From NCBI GenBank assembly GCA_005217565.1, contig SJCO01000002.1, forward strand, positions 342,192-406,191: a stretch of 64,000 nucleotides of DNA, given 5' to 3'. The notes under the pieces are model-generated. The model was given only the letters and a program-made list of their open reading frames with translations, was not told the origin of the DNA and ran no database searches. This DNA is from Puteibacter caeruleilacunae (lineage in GTDB: Bacteria; Bacteroidota; Bacteroidia; Bacteroidales; Prolixibacteraceae). The position numbers and the translations under genes are program-made. Shown here piece by piece: positions 7,318 through 15,992 of this stretch (the first letter of the stretch is position 1; every line of letters starts with the position of its first letter).

Positions 7318-9678
7318 ATGATAGTTTGCATTGCTGAGAAACCTAGTGTTGCCAAAGAAATAGCAACCATACTTGGAGCCAACTCTCGACGAGATGGTTA
7401 TTTTGAAGGAAACGGATATCAAATTACCTGGACCTTTGGTCATTTATGTACACTAAAGGAGCCAAATGATTATACCGATCGGTGGAAGTATTGGAATTTA
7501 AGTACTCTGCCAATGATTCCTCCTAAATTTTCTATCAAGCTAATCGACGATTCAGGAATCAAGAAGCAATTCAGCATCATTGAGAAACTAATGGAGAAAG
7601 CCACTGGAGTAATTAACTGCGGCGATGCCGGCCAGGAAGGAGAATTGATTCAACGATGGGTGATGGCCAAGGCCCGTTGTACTGCTGAGGTAAAGCGACT
7701 TTGGATTTCATCACTAACGGAGGAGGCAATTAAGGAAGGTTTTGAGAAGTTACTTCCGGCATCGGAATTTGACAATTTATATGCGGCAGGAAGTGCTCGT
7801 GCCATTGGCGATTGGCTTCTGGGAATGAATGCTACACGATTATACACTTTGAAATATGGAAGCAACAGACAGGTGCTTTCAATTGGTAGAGTACAGACTC
7901 CTACTTTGGCATTGATTGTAAACAGACAAAAGGAGATTGAAAACTTCGTTCCTCAACCATACTGGGAATTGAAAACAAAATACAGGGAAGCTACTTTTTC
8001 AAGTGTGAAAGGTCGTTTCTCAAAAAAAGAAGATGCCCAGATTGTATTACAGGAAATTCTGAATACGGAACTTCAAGTAACTAACGTCCAGACAAAAAAT
8101 ACGACAGAGCATCCACCACGACTATTTGACCTTACATCGTTACAGGTGGAATGTAACCGTAAATTCAACATGTCGGCCGAGGATACGCTTAAAATTATTC
8201 AGGCCCTGTACGAAAAGAAATTAACCACTTATCCAAGGGTTGACACCACTTTCTTATCGAATGATATTTATAAAAAAGTTCCAGGAACCCTTAAGCGACT
8301 TAAAGGCTACGAGGAACTTACACAACCTATATTTGCAGGAGGAAAGATCAGAAAATCAAAGAAGGTTTTTGATGACAAAAAGATTACAGATCACCATGCA
8401 ATTATTCCTACAGGGGTAATTCGTATGGATCTCTCTCCTTCAGAGAAGAATGTATACGATATTGTTACCAAACGATTTATTGCTGTTTTTTACCCTGACT
8501 GTAAAGCAGCAAACACAACTGTTTTAGCCAAAGTTGAGAAACATGAATTCAAAGCTACCGGAAAACAGATACTTGATCCGGGATGGCGCGTTGTGTTTAA
8601 GGGAGAAAAAAGTACCACTCAAAATGATGAAAATATTCTACCTGCATTTACAGTTGGAGAAAAAGGGCCGCATGAACCTGATCTTGCTGAAAAGCAAACT
8701 CAACCACCTAAGTTTTATACTGAGGCTTCGTTATTAAGGGCCATGGAAACTGCTGGAAAGAATGTTGATGATGAAGAGCTGAGAGATTTAATGAAAGAAA
8801 ATGGTATTGGCCGACCATCAACACGAGCTAATATCATTGAGACACTACTCCGTAGAAGATATATAAGGAAAGAACGCAAAAGATTAGTCGCTACAAGTAC
8901 TGGAGTAGAACTAATTGACACCATTCAAAATGAGCTCTTAAAATCAGCTGAGCTTACCGGACAATGGGAGAAGAAACTAAAGCAGATTGAAAGTGGCGAG
9001 TATCAGGTTTCACAGTTCATGGAAGAACTGAAGCAAATGGTAACTGATATCGTTATTCAGGTAAAACGATCGCAAAAGAAATATATCACAATTGAAGAGG
9101 AACCAGAGAAGAAGAAAAAAACATCAACTGAAAAGTCGAAAGCACCCGTTAAGTTAACTTGTCCAAAGTGTAAAGAAGGAGAACTATTAAAGGGAAAATC
9201 GGCCTGGGGATGCTCGAAATGGAAAGAAGGCTGCCAGTTTAGATTACCAATAGAATTTATGGGTAAAAAGCTTTCGGAAAATCAGATAAAACAATTGATA
9301 TCCAAAGGAAAAACAGGATTAATCAAAGGATTTTCCACTGATGACGGGAAAGTTAATGGAATCCTTCATTTCAACGACAATCATGAGTTAACGTTTGAAA
9401 AAGAAGAAGAGAAACCATTGATCTGCCCTAACTGTGGACAAGGGACTATAGTACAAGGTAAATCTGCTTGGGGTTGTAATAATTTCAAGAATGGGTGCCG
9501 CACTATTATTCCTTTCAATTATCAAGAAAAGAAGATCACTGAGTCGGTACTAAAACAGCTTATAGAGAAGAAGAAAACCCGCATGATAAAAGGTTTTCAG
9601 GTTAATGGAGAAAAAGTTGATGGTAAACTTTATTTCAATGACCAAGGGCAATTAGCTCTGGAAGTAGTTACAGGTTAA
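7318..9678 (+). CDS. topB: DNA topoisomerase III
   Basis: Type IA topoisomerase that passes single strands through a transient 5'-phosphotyrosine break; it decatenates replication and recombination intermediates. 786 aa from the ATG at 7318, preferred over the TTG at 7312. Toprim domain begins MIVCIAEKPSVAKEIA and contains GDAGQEGELI; then SIGRVQTPTLALIV and the active-site Tyr at about residue 305 in LTTYPRVDTTFLS. The C-terminus has two tandem zinc-ribbon-like topoisomerase repeats, each CPxCxxGxxxxGKSAWGC followed by GC. There are no plasmid or conjugation genes nearby, so this looks like the chromosomal copy. Confidence 0.95.
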   Translation: MIVCIAEKPSVAKEIATILGANSRRDGYFEGNGYQITWTFGHLCTLKEPNDYTDRWKYWNLSTLPMIPPKFSIKLIDDSGIKKQFSIIEKLMEKATGVINCGDAGQEGELIQRWVMAKARCTAEVKRLWISSLTEEAIKEGFEKLLPASEFDNLYAAGSARAIGDWLLGMNATRLYTLKYGSNRQVLSIGRVQTPTLALIVNRQKEIENFVPQPYWELKTKYREATFSSVKGRFSKKEDAQIVLQEILNTELQVTNVQTKNTTEHPPRLFDLTSLQVECNRKFNMSAEDTLKIIQALYEKKLTTYPRVDTTFLSNDIYKKVPGTLKRLKGYEELTQPIFAGGKIRKSKKVFDDKKITDHHAIIPTGVIRMDLSPSEKNVYDIVTKRFIAVFYPDCKAANTTVLAKVEKHEFKATGKQILDPGWRVVFKGEKSTTQNDENILPAFTVGEKGPHEPDLAEKQTQPPKFYTEASLLRAMETAGKNVDDEELRDLMKENGIGRPSTRANIIETLLRRRYIRKERKRLVATSTGVELIDTIQNELLKSAELTGQWEKKLKQIESGEYQVSQFMEELKQMVTDIVIQVKRSQKKYITIEEEPEKKKKTSTEKSKAPVKLTCPKCKEGELLKGKSAWGCSKWKEGCQFRLPIEFMGKKLSENQIKQLISKGKTGLIKGFSTDDGKVNGILHFNDNHELTFEKEEEKPLICPNCGQGTIVQGKSAWGCNNFKNGCRTIIPFNYQEKKITESVLKQLIEKKKTRMIKGFQVNGEKVDGKLYFNDQGQLALEVVTG

Positions 9679-9736
9679 ACAATTTCAAGAATCAATTGTA
9701 ATAACAGTTGTAATTAATAAAAAACAGACAACAGTT

Positions 9737-10510
9737 ATGATAACGATAATTTCACCAGCCAAGGCGCTTGACTTCAATACAAAATCGGTAAGTGACATTA
9801 CCTCACAACCAATATTTCAAACAGAAGCACAAGAGTTGGTTGAAGAATTAAAGAAGCTCTCCCCAACTAAACTGGGAGAGTTAATGCATGTTAGTACTAA
9901 ATTAGCAGAGTTAAACTTTCAGCGTTACCAGACATGGCAATTACCTTTTACCAGTGAAAATGCAAAGCAGGCCGTTCTTGCATTCAATGGAGAGGTATTC
10001 AATGGTCTTGACGCTACATCTCTAAACGATGATCATTTCACCTTTGCACAAAAGTCATTACGAATTTTGTCGGGACTATATGGAGCACTTCGTCCGATGG
10101 ATCTTATTCAACCATATAGACTAGAGATGGGAACCAAGTTCTCTATTGATCTTCACAAAAATCTTTATGAATTCTGGGGAGACAAAATCACAGAACAGAT
10201 CAATCAAGCTATTGATGAAAGTGACAGTCCTTACTTAATCAATCTGGCGTCGAACGAATATTTTAAATCAATAAAGGCCAAGCAGATTAAAGCACCAATT
10301 ATCACTCCTATTTTTAAACAAGAGAAGGATGGAGCCTATAAAACCATTGCTATATTTGCCAAAAAAGCCAGAGGATTGATGACCAGATTCATTATAGAAA
10401 ATGGAATCACAAATCCTGAAGACCTGAAAGCTTTTGATCTGGACAACTACTATTTCAACAATGAATTGTCAAAAGGAAATAATTGGGTATTCACCCGCGA
10501 ATATGCTTAA
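9737..10510 (+). CDS. yaaA: Peroxide stress protein YaaA (UPF0246/DUF328)
   Basis: 257-aa protein with the full-length family signature: MITIISPAKALDF at the N-terminus, VLAFNGEVFNGLDA, LSGLYGALRPMDLIQPYRLEMGT (shortened here to its core LSGLYGALRPMD), NLASNEYFKS and the end GNNWVFTRE. In E. coli YaaA lowers free iron and DNA damage during hydrogen peroxide stress and binds DNA; that role is family knowledge only. It follows topB by 58 nt in the same direction and could be co-transcribed with it. Confidence 0.92.
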   Translation: MITIISPAKALDFNTKSVSDITSQPIFQTEAQELVEELKKLSPTKLGELMHVSTKLAELNFQRYQTWQLPFTSENAKQAVLAFNGEVFNGLDATSLNDDHFTFAQKSLRILSGLYGALRPMDLIQPYRLEMGTKFSIDLHKNLYEFWGDKITEQINQAIDESDSPYLINLASNEYFKSIKAKQIKAPIITPIFKQEKDGAYKTIAIFAKKARGLMTRFIIENGITNPEDLKAFDLDNYYFNNELSKGNNWVFTREYA

Positions 10511-10565
10511 AATACAATTAATAGCCATATCCTTCACGACGAAGAATATCATAAGATAAAAAGTA

Positions 10566-10599
10566 AATCCCTGCCTGGAACGTATTCTGAGCAGGGATT
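10566..10599. terminator. Bidirectional terminator between yaaA and the ferredoxin gene
   Basis: 9-bp perfect stem AATCCCTGC / GCAGGGATT with a 16-nt loop between convergent genes. The flanks are AT-rich but lack a long T-run. Confidence 0.6.
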
Positions 10600-10639
10600 C
10601 TAGTTTATTATAAAATTTAGATTATAACGGATTCAAAAC

Positions 10640-11434
10640 CTACAAGTAAAATTCAGGATCCTTACGCTCTGAACACTTTTCAGTGAGCATTTTACGAAAT
10701 CCCTGAACCACCTCATGATCCATTATCCTGGCTTCAGAAGGACATTCCTTCACACAGGCACAGCACATAATACACTTTTCAGCATCGGTAACTACCTCTT
10801 CAGTTATGGTTACTGCTCCGCTTGGACATACCTCAGCACAAATCCCACAATTGTTACACAAATCACTTTTTGTAGAAGGGACGATATCTCGCTTCGGACT
10901 TCTTTCTTTGTAAGGATAATTGCCAGGAACATTTACCTCTCTAATTGTATTTGCTCCAGTTAATATCTCATTCTTTATTGATGCTCCAAATGCCTTAGCT
11001 ACATTCAAATCCTCTACATCAGGTCGCGATAAAGCAATTGGATACTCTGTTGTTGCATATGAATGTTCTCCAACAAATACTCCTCCTGCAATAGGCATAA
11101 AGCCGTTATTTTTTGCAATGTCCCGCAATTCCAACAGTGCATCTTCATAGTGACGATTACCATATACCACTACCACAATAGCCTTGGCACCATTACCCTC
11201 TAAAGCATTTAATCGCTCAACCGCATCATTAGGAACACGACCACCATATACGGGAACACCAATGACAGCAAGCTCATCTGCTTCAATATTCATCTCCTGC
11301 GTGCACTCATCTGGCAAAGTCAGGTTGCAATCTTGCAATTTATCAGGAATTAATCCCTCTCCTATTGCCTTTACTATCTTTTGGGTTGTATGTGTTGGTG
11401 AAAAATAAATTAATCGAACCTTAGTTGTCTCCAT
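10640..11434 (-). CDS. Flavodoxin-like protein with two 4Fe-4S clusters (EFR1 type)
   Basis: 264-aa fusion of an N-terminal flavodoxin-like domain (VRLIYFSPTHTTQKIVKAIG, residues about 6-25, the FMN phosphate loop) with a C-terminal bacterial ferredoxin domain. Both cluster motifs are complete: CNNCGICAEVCP and CIMCCACVKECP. Family members are named EFR1 ferrodoxins and are presumed cytosolic electron carriers in anaerobes; the partner enzyme is unknown. It stands alone, convergent with yaaA. Confidence 0.85.
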   Translation of the reverse strand: METTKVRLIYFSPTHTTQKIVKAIGEGLIPDKLQDCNLTLPDECTQEMNIEADELAVIGVPVYGGRVPNDAVERLNALEGNGAKAIVVVVYGNRHYEDALLELRDIAKNNGFMPIAGGVFVGEHSYATTEYPIALSRPDVEDLNVAKAFGASIKNEILTGANTIREVNVPGNYPYKERSPKRDIVPSTKSDLCNNCGICAEVCPSGAVTITEEVVTDAEKCIMCCACVKECPSEARIMDHEVVQGFRKMLTEKCSERKDPEFYL

Positions 11435-11526
11435 TCTTTATACTCTTAATTTTATTTCAATTGTTACTAATCTTTAATTCAACTCTAAAGGTAATAATCT
11501 ATTTGATGAAGATGAGATATATCTCA

Positions 11527-11557
11527 ATAAAAAGAGGCTACCTGTTTAGGTAACCTC
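11527..11557 (-). terminator. Terminator of the kduI-DUF4861 unit
   Basis: On the minus strand GAGGTTACC, a 6-nt loop, then GGTAGCCTC followed by TTTTTATT. The stem is 9 bp with one mismatch. It lies 35 nt beyond the DUF4861 stop. Confidence 0.8.
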
Positions 11558-11591
11558 CATAAGTAATCTATTATCTTGACGAGCTAAAGGT

Positions 11592-12737
11592 CTACTCTAT
11601 AGTCACTTTCAATGGCTTTTCAATGTTACGTTTGAAAGCCTTAAGATACTTTGTCCAATCTGAAAAATTCTTAAACTGCTTTGATTTTGTCCAACCAGCA
11701 CCCATATAGAATACCTGATTAGTACCTTTAGATACTCCAACAAGGTGTCCATCAGTAAGATCAACTTCAACTTCATTGTTTGCAAAAACAACGCCTACAC
11801 CTAGATATTTATGATCCTTAGGGGCAGTCTCCCAATATGCAATCATCGCATTCACTTCATCAGCATAAAACTGTCCGCCATTACTACGACGTACAATACC
11901 TGCTGCAACAGGAAGTTCCTTGCCATTAAATGACCATGCGAAGTCACACTTGGTAAGGTTTGAACCAGCATCAATACTAAAAGTCTTCACCACATCAACA
12001 GTAGTTCCCTCAACAGTCCAAGGTTCATAATCGATAACAAAAGTCGTTCTGATAGGACCATTGTCGATAACCTTATAAGCAGAATAGTTTTTAGAAGGAT
12101 ATAGTTTTCCATTCACAACAGGAGCAACACCTCCAGCACCAAGACTAGGACCTACTTTATAAAAGTCACACCCTTCTCCATGGTCTGTATGGTAATCTTC
12201 TCCCTTATACCACTTATCAATAATCAACGACTTAGTACGCTTAGACCATACATCAACACCTGCACTAATCTCACCTGTGGCTTGCAAAGCAGGGCCATAG
12301 ATACGGTGAGCAATGCGATCGTTCTCCCATGTAAAATCGTCCTTACGTTCAGGAACAAATCGTCCAAAAGTTTTAGAAACATATTTAGATGGTGTTCCAT
12401 TTTTCACACCAAATAACACCGTTGACTCTTTCTTCAACTTAGTCTGAAAGATCAAAGCTACAGGCTTACCATTAACATCGTGCACTACCTGAGATGGAAC
12501 TTCTTTGCTTGTAGATTGCTCCCAAACAACTACTTTTCCTTCAACTGCACCAATCTTCTCTTGAAGAGTTTTCCAGTCTAACTCAATAGTCTCTACTCCG
12601 CGTTTAAAACTTTCTGCGTTCTCTACGCTTACGGTAAGCGTTTTTGCTTCTCCCTTTTGCTTCTTATCCTTTGCTGATGCTGTAAATCCTACAGTCATCA
12701 CCAAAACAGCTAATAATATCTGGTTCAACATTCTCAT
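11592..12737 (-). CDS. DUF4861 family secreted protein
   Basis: 381 aa with a signal peptide at residues 1-22 (hydrophobic run ending TASA, then KDKKQKG). The rest matches the DUF4861 pattern: a beta-rich body with KTFGRFVPERKDDFTWEND, HGEGCDFYKVGPSLGAGG and an IAYWETAPKDHKYLG segment. These proteins recur in Bacteroidota loci for pectin, alginate and other uronate-rich glycans; their biochemical role is not established. It is 19 nt downstream of kduI, so it is in the same transcript and presumably under the same LacI-type control. It may be periplasmic or outside the cell. Confidence 0.85.
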   Translation of the reverse strand: MRMLNQILLAVLVMTVGFTASAKDKKQKGEAKTLTVSVENAESFKRGVETIELDWKTLQEKIGAVEGKVVVWEQSTSKEVPSQVVHDVNGKPVALIFQTKLKKESTVLFGVKNGTPSKYVSKTFGRFVPERKDDFTWENDRIAHRIYGPALQATGEISAGVDVWSKRTKSLIIDKWYKGEDYHTDHGEGCDFYKVGPSLGAGGVAPVVNGKLYPSKNYSAYKVIDNGPIRTTFVIDYEPWTVEGTTVDVVKTFSIDAGSNLTKCDFAWSFNGKELPVAAGIVRRSNGGQFYADEVNAMIAYWETAPKDHKYLGVGVVFANNEVEVDLTDGHLVGVSKGTNQVFYMGAGWTKSKQFKNFSDWTKYLKAFKRNIEKPLKVTIE

Positions 12738-12756
12738 AATTGGACCTTTTTTAAGA

Positions 12757-13599
12757 TTATTTCAACTCACTTGCTGCAACAACATCCATATCTGCATAGT
12801 CAAGATTCTCTCCTGCCATACCCCAGATAAAGATATAATTACTTGTTCCGGCAGCTGAGTGAATAGACCATGGTGGTGAAAGAACTGCTTGTTCATTCTT
12901 CATCCAAATATGACGGGTTTCCTGCGGTTGTCCCATGAAGTGACAAATTCCTTGATCAGCAGGAACCTCGAAATACATGTAAGCTTCCATACGGCGACTG
13001 TGTGTGTGTGCAGGCATAGTATTCCATACACTACCTGGCTTCAACTCAGTCATACCCATCTGTAATTGACAAGTCTCTACAATCTGATTTACAATTAACT
13101 GATTAATTTGACGCTCATTAGAAGTCTCCAATGAACCTAAATTTAATACGTTTGCATCAGCCAAAGTGATATGTTTTGTTGGGAAGCTCTGGTGAGCAGG
13201 AGCTGAGTTCAAGTAAAATTTAGCTGGAGCAGCTGCATCTGCACTTGAAAACTTAACCTCTTTAGCACCTTTTCCTACATACAATGCTTCCTTGTAGTTC
13301 AACTCATAAGAAGTACCATCAACAACGATAGTTCCTGTTCCTCCAACGTTGATTAATCCTAATTCACGACGATCACAAAAAGCCTCTGCTTTTAACTGAT
13401 CAATAGGCAACAATTCGATTTCGTTATTGGTAGGACAAACACCACCAACAATTAAACGATCGTAGTGAGAATAAGTAAGAGTTACCTCTCCTTGTACAAA
13501 TAAATTCTCGATCAAAAACTCTTTTCTTAATCGCTCTGTATCATAAGACTTAGCATCCTCATGGTGGATAGCAAAGCGCTCTTCAACTTTTACTGACAT
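12757..13599 (-). CDS. kduI: 5-keto-4-deoxyuronate isomerase (4-deoxy-L-threo-5-hexosulose-uronate ketol-isomerase)
   Basis: Converts 5-keto-4-deoxyuronate (DKI), from unsaturated uronates released by lyases, into 2,5-diketo-3-deoxygluconate. 280 aa, the family length. Zn ligands are readable as H198, H200 and E205 in [15 protein letters not shown] and H247 in [10 protein letters not shown]; the close [13 protein letters not shown] is conserved. It is the first gene of a two-gene unit with the DUF4861 gene and divergent from the LacI-type gene. KduD, which performs the next step, is 2 kb away beyond that regulator. Confidence 0.95.
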   Translation of the reverse strand: MSVKVEERFAIHHEDAKSYDTERLRKEFLIENLFVQGEVTLTYSHYDRLIVGGVCPTNNEIELLPIDQLKAEAFCDRRELGLINVGGTGTIVVDGTSYELNYKEALYVGKGAKEVKFSSADAAAPAKFYLNSAPAHQSFPTKHITLADANVLNLGSLETSNERQINQLIVNQIVETCQLQMGMTELKPGSVWNTMPAHTHSRRMEAYMYFEVPADQGICHFMGQPQETRHIWMKNEQAVLSPPWSIHSAAGTSNYIFIWGMAGENLDYADMDVVAASELK

Positions 13600-13642
13600 A
13601 TCATTAAATTTTAAAGTATTTTTTTTCGATTAAAATCAGAAA

Positions 13643-13673
13643 CAAAAGTAAGTGATTGCTTGGAGAAATGCAA
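13643..13673 (-). promoter_or_regulatory. kduI promoter
   Basis: Minus strand: TTG (13673-13671), 20-nt spacer, TACTTTTG (13650-13643), 44 nt before the kduI ATG. The TTG lies inside the 16-bp palindrome 13668-13683, so a bound repressor would cover the -33 element. Confidence 0.7.
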
Positions 13674-13683
13674 TCGATTGCAT
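13668..13683. promoter_or_regulatory. LacI-type operator in the kduI / regulator spacer
   Basis: Perfect 16-bp palindrome ATGCAATCGATTGCAT with a central CG, the usual shape of a LacI-family site. Its core CAATCGATTG recurs upstream of kduD. Confidence 0.8.
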
Positions 13684-13753
13684 ATATTTCATAAAAAAAA
13701 AGTCAATCTCAATAATTATTCACATCTTTGCAATGCAAAACGACAATAGTTTT

Positions 13754-14779
13754 ATGAAAAACAAAGGAGAAGTTACAATACACGATATAGCTAAGGAATT
13801 AAAAATCTCGGCATCAACTGTTTCGCGAGCGTTAAATAATAATCCTCGCATTAGTACCAAGACAAAAAATAAGATCAAGGAGACAGCTCTGAAAATGGGT
13901 TATCGACCTAACATTGTGGCTTCAAATTTACGTACTCAAAAAACGAATACAATAGGAGTTGTCGTTCCTCGAATTTATCGTAATTTCTTCTCCAACGCCA
14001 TTAGTGGTATGGAAGAGATAGCTTATCGTAGAGGATATAATGTTATTATCACCCAATCAGGTGATGATCCTGAGCGCGAACAGTTCAATGTTAACTCTCT
14101 ATTCTCAAGTAGAGTTGATGGTATCATTGTTTCAATGGCCATGCATACAACTAACTTTGATCATTTTAAGCTATTTTACGACAAAAACATTCCAATTGTA
14201 TTTTTCGACCGTTTATGTGCTGCAATACCAACCACTCAAATTGTTGTTGATGATGAGAATGCAGGATATCAGATTACAAAACATTTGGCGGAGCAAGGAT
14301 GTAAAAGAATTGCTCATCTTGCAGGACCGCAAAACCTGAAAATATACTCTGATCGTCGAAAAGGATATGAAAGAGCATTGGCCGAAATGGGATTAACCAT
14401 TGATGAAGATCAAATCATCTATTGTAATCTAACTCGCGAGGATGGAACGAAAGCTGCACAAACATTATTGTCGGGAACAAACAAACCTGATGGTATTTAC
14501 TGCGGTAACGATACATCTGCATTGAGCGTTATTATTTATGCAAAAGAGAATAACATTAAGATTCCAGAAGACTTATGTATTGTTGGATTAAGTAACGAGC
14601 CTTTTGCAGAAGTAATTACTCCGTCACTTTCAACCATCAAGCAACCAGCGGTTGAAATCGGTAAGCAAGCAGTACTGAGTTTGATCGATCAGATTGAAAA
14701 TAAGAAACGACCTGAGAAGCTAGAAACGATTGTACTACCTACCGAGCTTATTATCCGTGAATCATCAAAAAGAAAATAG
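13754..14779 (+). CDS. LacI-family regulator of the hexuronate (kdu) genes
   Basis: 341 aa. The N-terminal LacI helix-turn-helix reads VTIHDIAKELKISASTVSRA followed by the hinge-side KMGYRPNIVASNL; the rest is a periplasmic-binding-protein-like effector domain (NTIGVVVPRIYRNFFSNAI onward, VDGIIVS, DGIYCGNDTSA). I chose the ATG at 13754: upstream in-frame starts run through the operator and the TTTG box. It sits between kduI and kduD, and both of their promoters carry the same CAATCGATTG core, so it is most likely their repressor with a DKI- or KDG-like inducer. The inducer is inference. Confidence 0.9.
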   Translation: MKNKGEVTIHDIAKELKISASTVSRALNNNPRISTKTKNKIKETALKMGYRPNIVASNLRTQKTNTIGVVVPRIYRNFFSNAISGMEEIAYRRGYNVIITQSGDDPEREQFNVNSLFSSRVDGIIVSMAMHTTNFDHFKLFYDKNIPIVFFDRLCAAIPTTQIVVDDENAGYQITKHLAEQGCKRIAHLAGPQNLKIYSDRRKGYERALAEMGLTIDEDQIIYCNLTREDGTKAAQTLLSGTNKPDGIYCGNDTSALSVIIYAKENNIKIPEDLCIVGLSNEPFAEVITPSLSTIKQPAVEIGKQAVLSLIDQIENKKRPEKLETIVLPTELIIRESSKRK

Positions 14780-14796
14780 ACTTTACACATAAAAAA

Positions 14797-14825
14797 AACA
14801 GAGAGTACAATTTGCACTCTCTGTT
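14797..14825. terminator. Bidirectional terminator between the LacI-type gene and kduD
   Basis: Perfect 10-bp stem AACAGAGAGT / ACTCTCTGTT, 9-nt loop. An A8 run on the left side provides the T-tract for kduD on the minus strand. The two genes converge here. Confidence 0.85.
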
Positions 14826-14859
14826 AATAAGCAATCAGTTAAAATAAACTATTTCCGTT

Positions 14860-15672
14860 TTATACATTTTTTGCTGCTTCAACTTCGTCTTTAGTAATAC
14901 CAAAGTTTGCGATAATACCTCCGTCAACATACAATACGTGACCATTAACAAAGTTACTAGCATCAGATGCCAAGAATACAGCAGCGCCTTTAAGCTCTTC
15001 TGGTTCTCCCCAACGTCCTGCTGGAGTACGACTCATAATTAGATCGTTGAATACATGTCCGTCAACACGGATAGGTGCAGTTTGCGAAGTAGCGAAGTAA
15101 CCAGGACCAATTCCATTAGTCTGGATATTATATTTACCCCACTCAGCAGCCATGTTGCGAGTCAACATTTTCAAACCACCTTTAGCTGAAGCATACGCTG
15201 AAACAGAAGGACGCCCCATTTCACTCATCATTGAGCAAATATTGATAATTTTACCTTCACGACGGCTAATCATTTTGCGACCAACATATTTCGACATGAT
15301 AAATGGTCCTACTAAGTCGATATCAATTACCTTACGATAAAGAGATACATCTAAATCTTCCATAGGAACACGAGTAATAATACCTGCGTTGTTCACCAAG
15401 ATTCCGATTGGACCAACTTCTTCTTCAATCAATTCAACATTCTTTTCTACTGCAACTTCATCAGTAACATCAAAAACGTAACCTTTTGCATCAATACCTT
15501 TTTCCTTGTACTCTACAATTGCAGCTTCAAGTTTTTCTTTATCAATGTCATTCACTACGATTTTAGCTCCTGCTTCTGCAAGACCACTTGCCATTGCCAT
15601 TCCTAAACCGTGAGTACCACCAGTTACAAGGGCAACTTTACCATCTAATTTAAATTGATCTAAAATATTCAT
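14860..15672 (-). CDS. kduD: 2-dehydro-3-deoxy-D-gluconate 5-dehydrogenase, SDR family
   Basis: NAD(P)-dependent short-chain dehydrogenase that interconverts 2,5-diketo-3-deoxygluconate and KDG, the step after KduI. 270 aa from the ATG at 15672 (MNILDQFKLDGK). Rossmann motif TGGTHGLG at 17-24, NNAG at 94-97, catalytic Ser around 147, Tyr160 and Lys164 in YASAKGG. A start at 15711 would overlap the promoter and adds 13 odd residues. KduD rather than another SDR is supported by the neighbouring kduI, the regulator and the shared operator. The KDG kinase and aldolase genes are not in this window. Confidence 0.9.
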   Translation of the reverse strand: MNILDQFKLDGKVALVTGGTHGLGMAMASGLAEAGAKIVVNDIDKEKLEAAIVEYKEKGIDAKGYVFDVTDEVAVEKNVELIEEEVGPIGILVNNAGIITRVPMEDLDVSLYRKVIDIDLVGPFIMSKYVGRKMISRREGKIINICSMMSEMGRPSVSAYASAKGGLKMLTRNMAAEWGKYNIQTNGIGPGYFATSQTAPIRVDGHVFNDLIMSRTPAGRWGEPEELKGAAVFLASDASNFVNGHVLYVDGGIIANFGITKDEVEAAKNV

Positions 15673-15708
15673 TGTATAATATTTTTGTTGATTCCATAAA
15701 TAACACCA

Positions 15709-15739
15709 CAAAGAAATGAATATTTTATCATTTGCGCAA
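15709..15739 (-). promoter_or_regulatory. kduD promoter
   Basis: Minus strand: TTG (15739-15737), 20-nt spacer, TTTCTTTG (15716-15709; one mismatch to TAnnTTTG), 37 nt before the kduD ATG. The spacing and overlap with the operator are the same as at kduI. Confidence 0.6.
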
Positions 15740-15750
15740 TCGATTGTACA
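15733..15750. promoter_or_regulatory. LacI-type operator upstream of kduD
   Basis: CAATCGATTG core (15737-15746) inside the imperfect 18-bp palindrome TGnnCAATCGATTGnnCA. The core is identical to the kduI operator and also covers the -33 TTG. The remaining spacer to 15965 shows no gene. Confidence 0.75.
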
Positions 15751-15965
15751 ATTATTTTTTCATCGGTCACGAGAGTTGCACCTTCTACACAATTAATAAA
15801 AGTTTCATATTCGAACCTCATGATGCAAGATGCATCGTAGATAGCTTAGTAAACGGCTAACAATCAAAAACAAAAAATGACCTTTTTTTTTATTTTGACG
15901 AAATATAAATAATAAAACAATGCAATTTTGCCACCTCCAGATAGCAAAAATGTGCATTTTTTGTA

Positions 15966-15973
15966 TATTTTTG
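15966..15973 (+). promoter_or_regulatory. -7 box of the AAA ATPase gene
   Basis: TATTTTTG, a perfect TAnnTTTG match only 20 nt before the TTG start. This supports that rare start codon and a very short leader. Confidence 0.45.
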
Positions 15974-15992
15974 TTGGCAAATACTAGAAATC

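Noticed and set aside
7318-9678. topB as a sign of an integrated conjugative element
   Set aside because: No mob, tra, integrase or repeat ends nearby, and neighbours are core genes with similar composition.
13652-13753. Longer start of the LacI-type regulator
   Set aside because: The extension overlaps the operator palindrome and a TTTG box; the helix-turn-helix begins just after the ATG at 13754.
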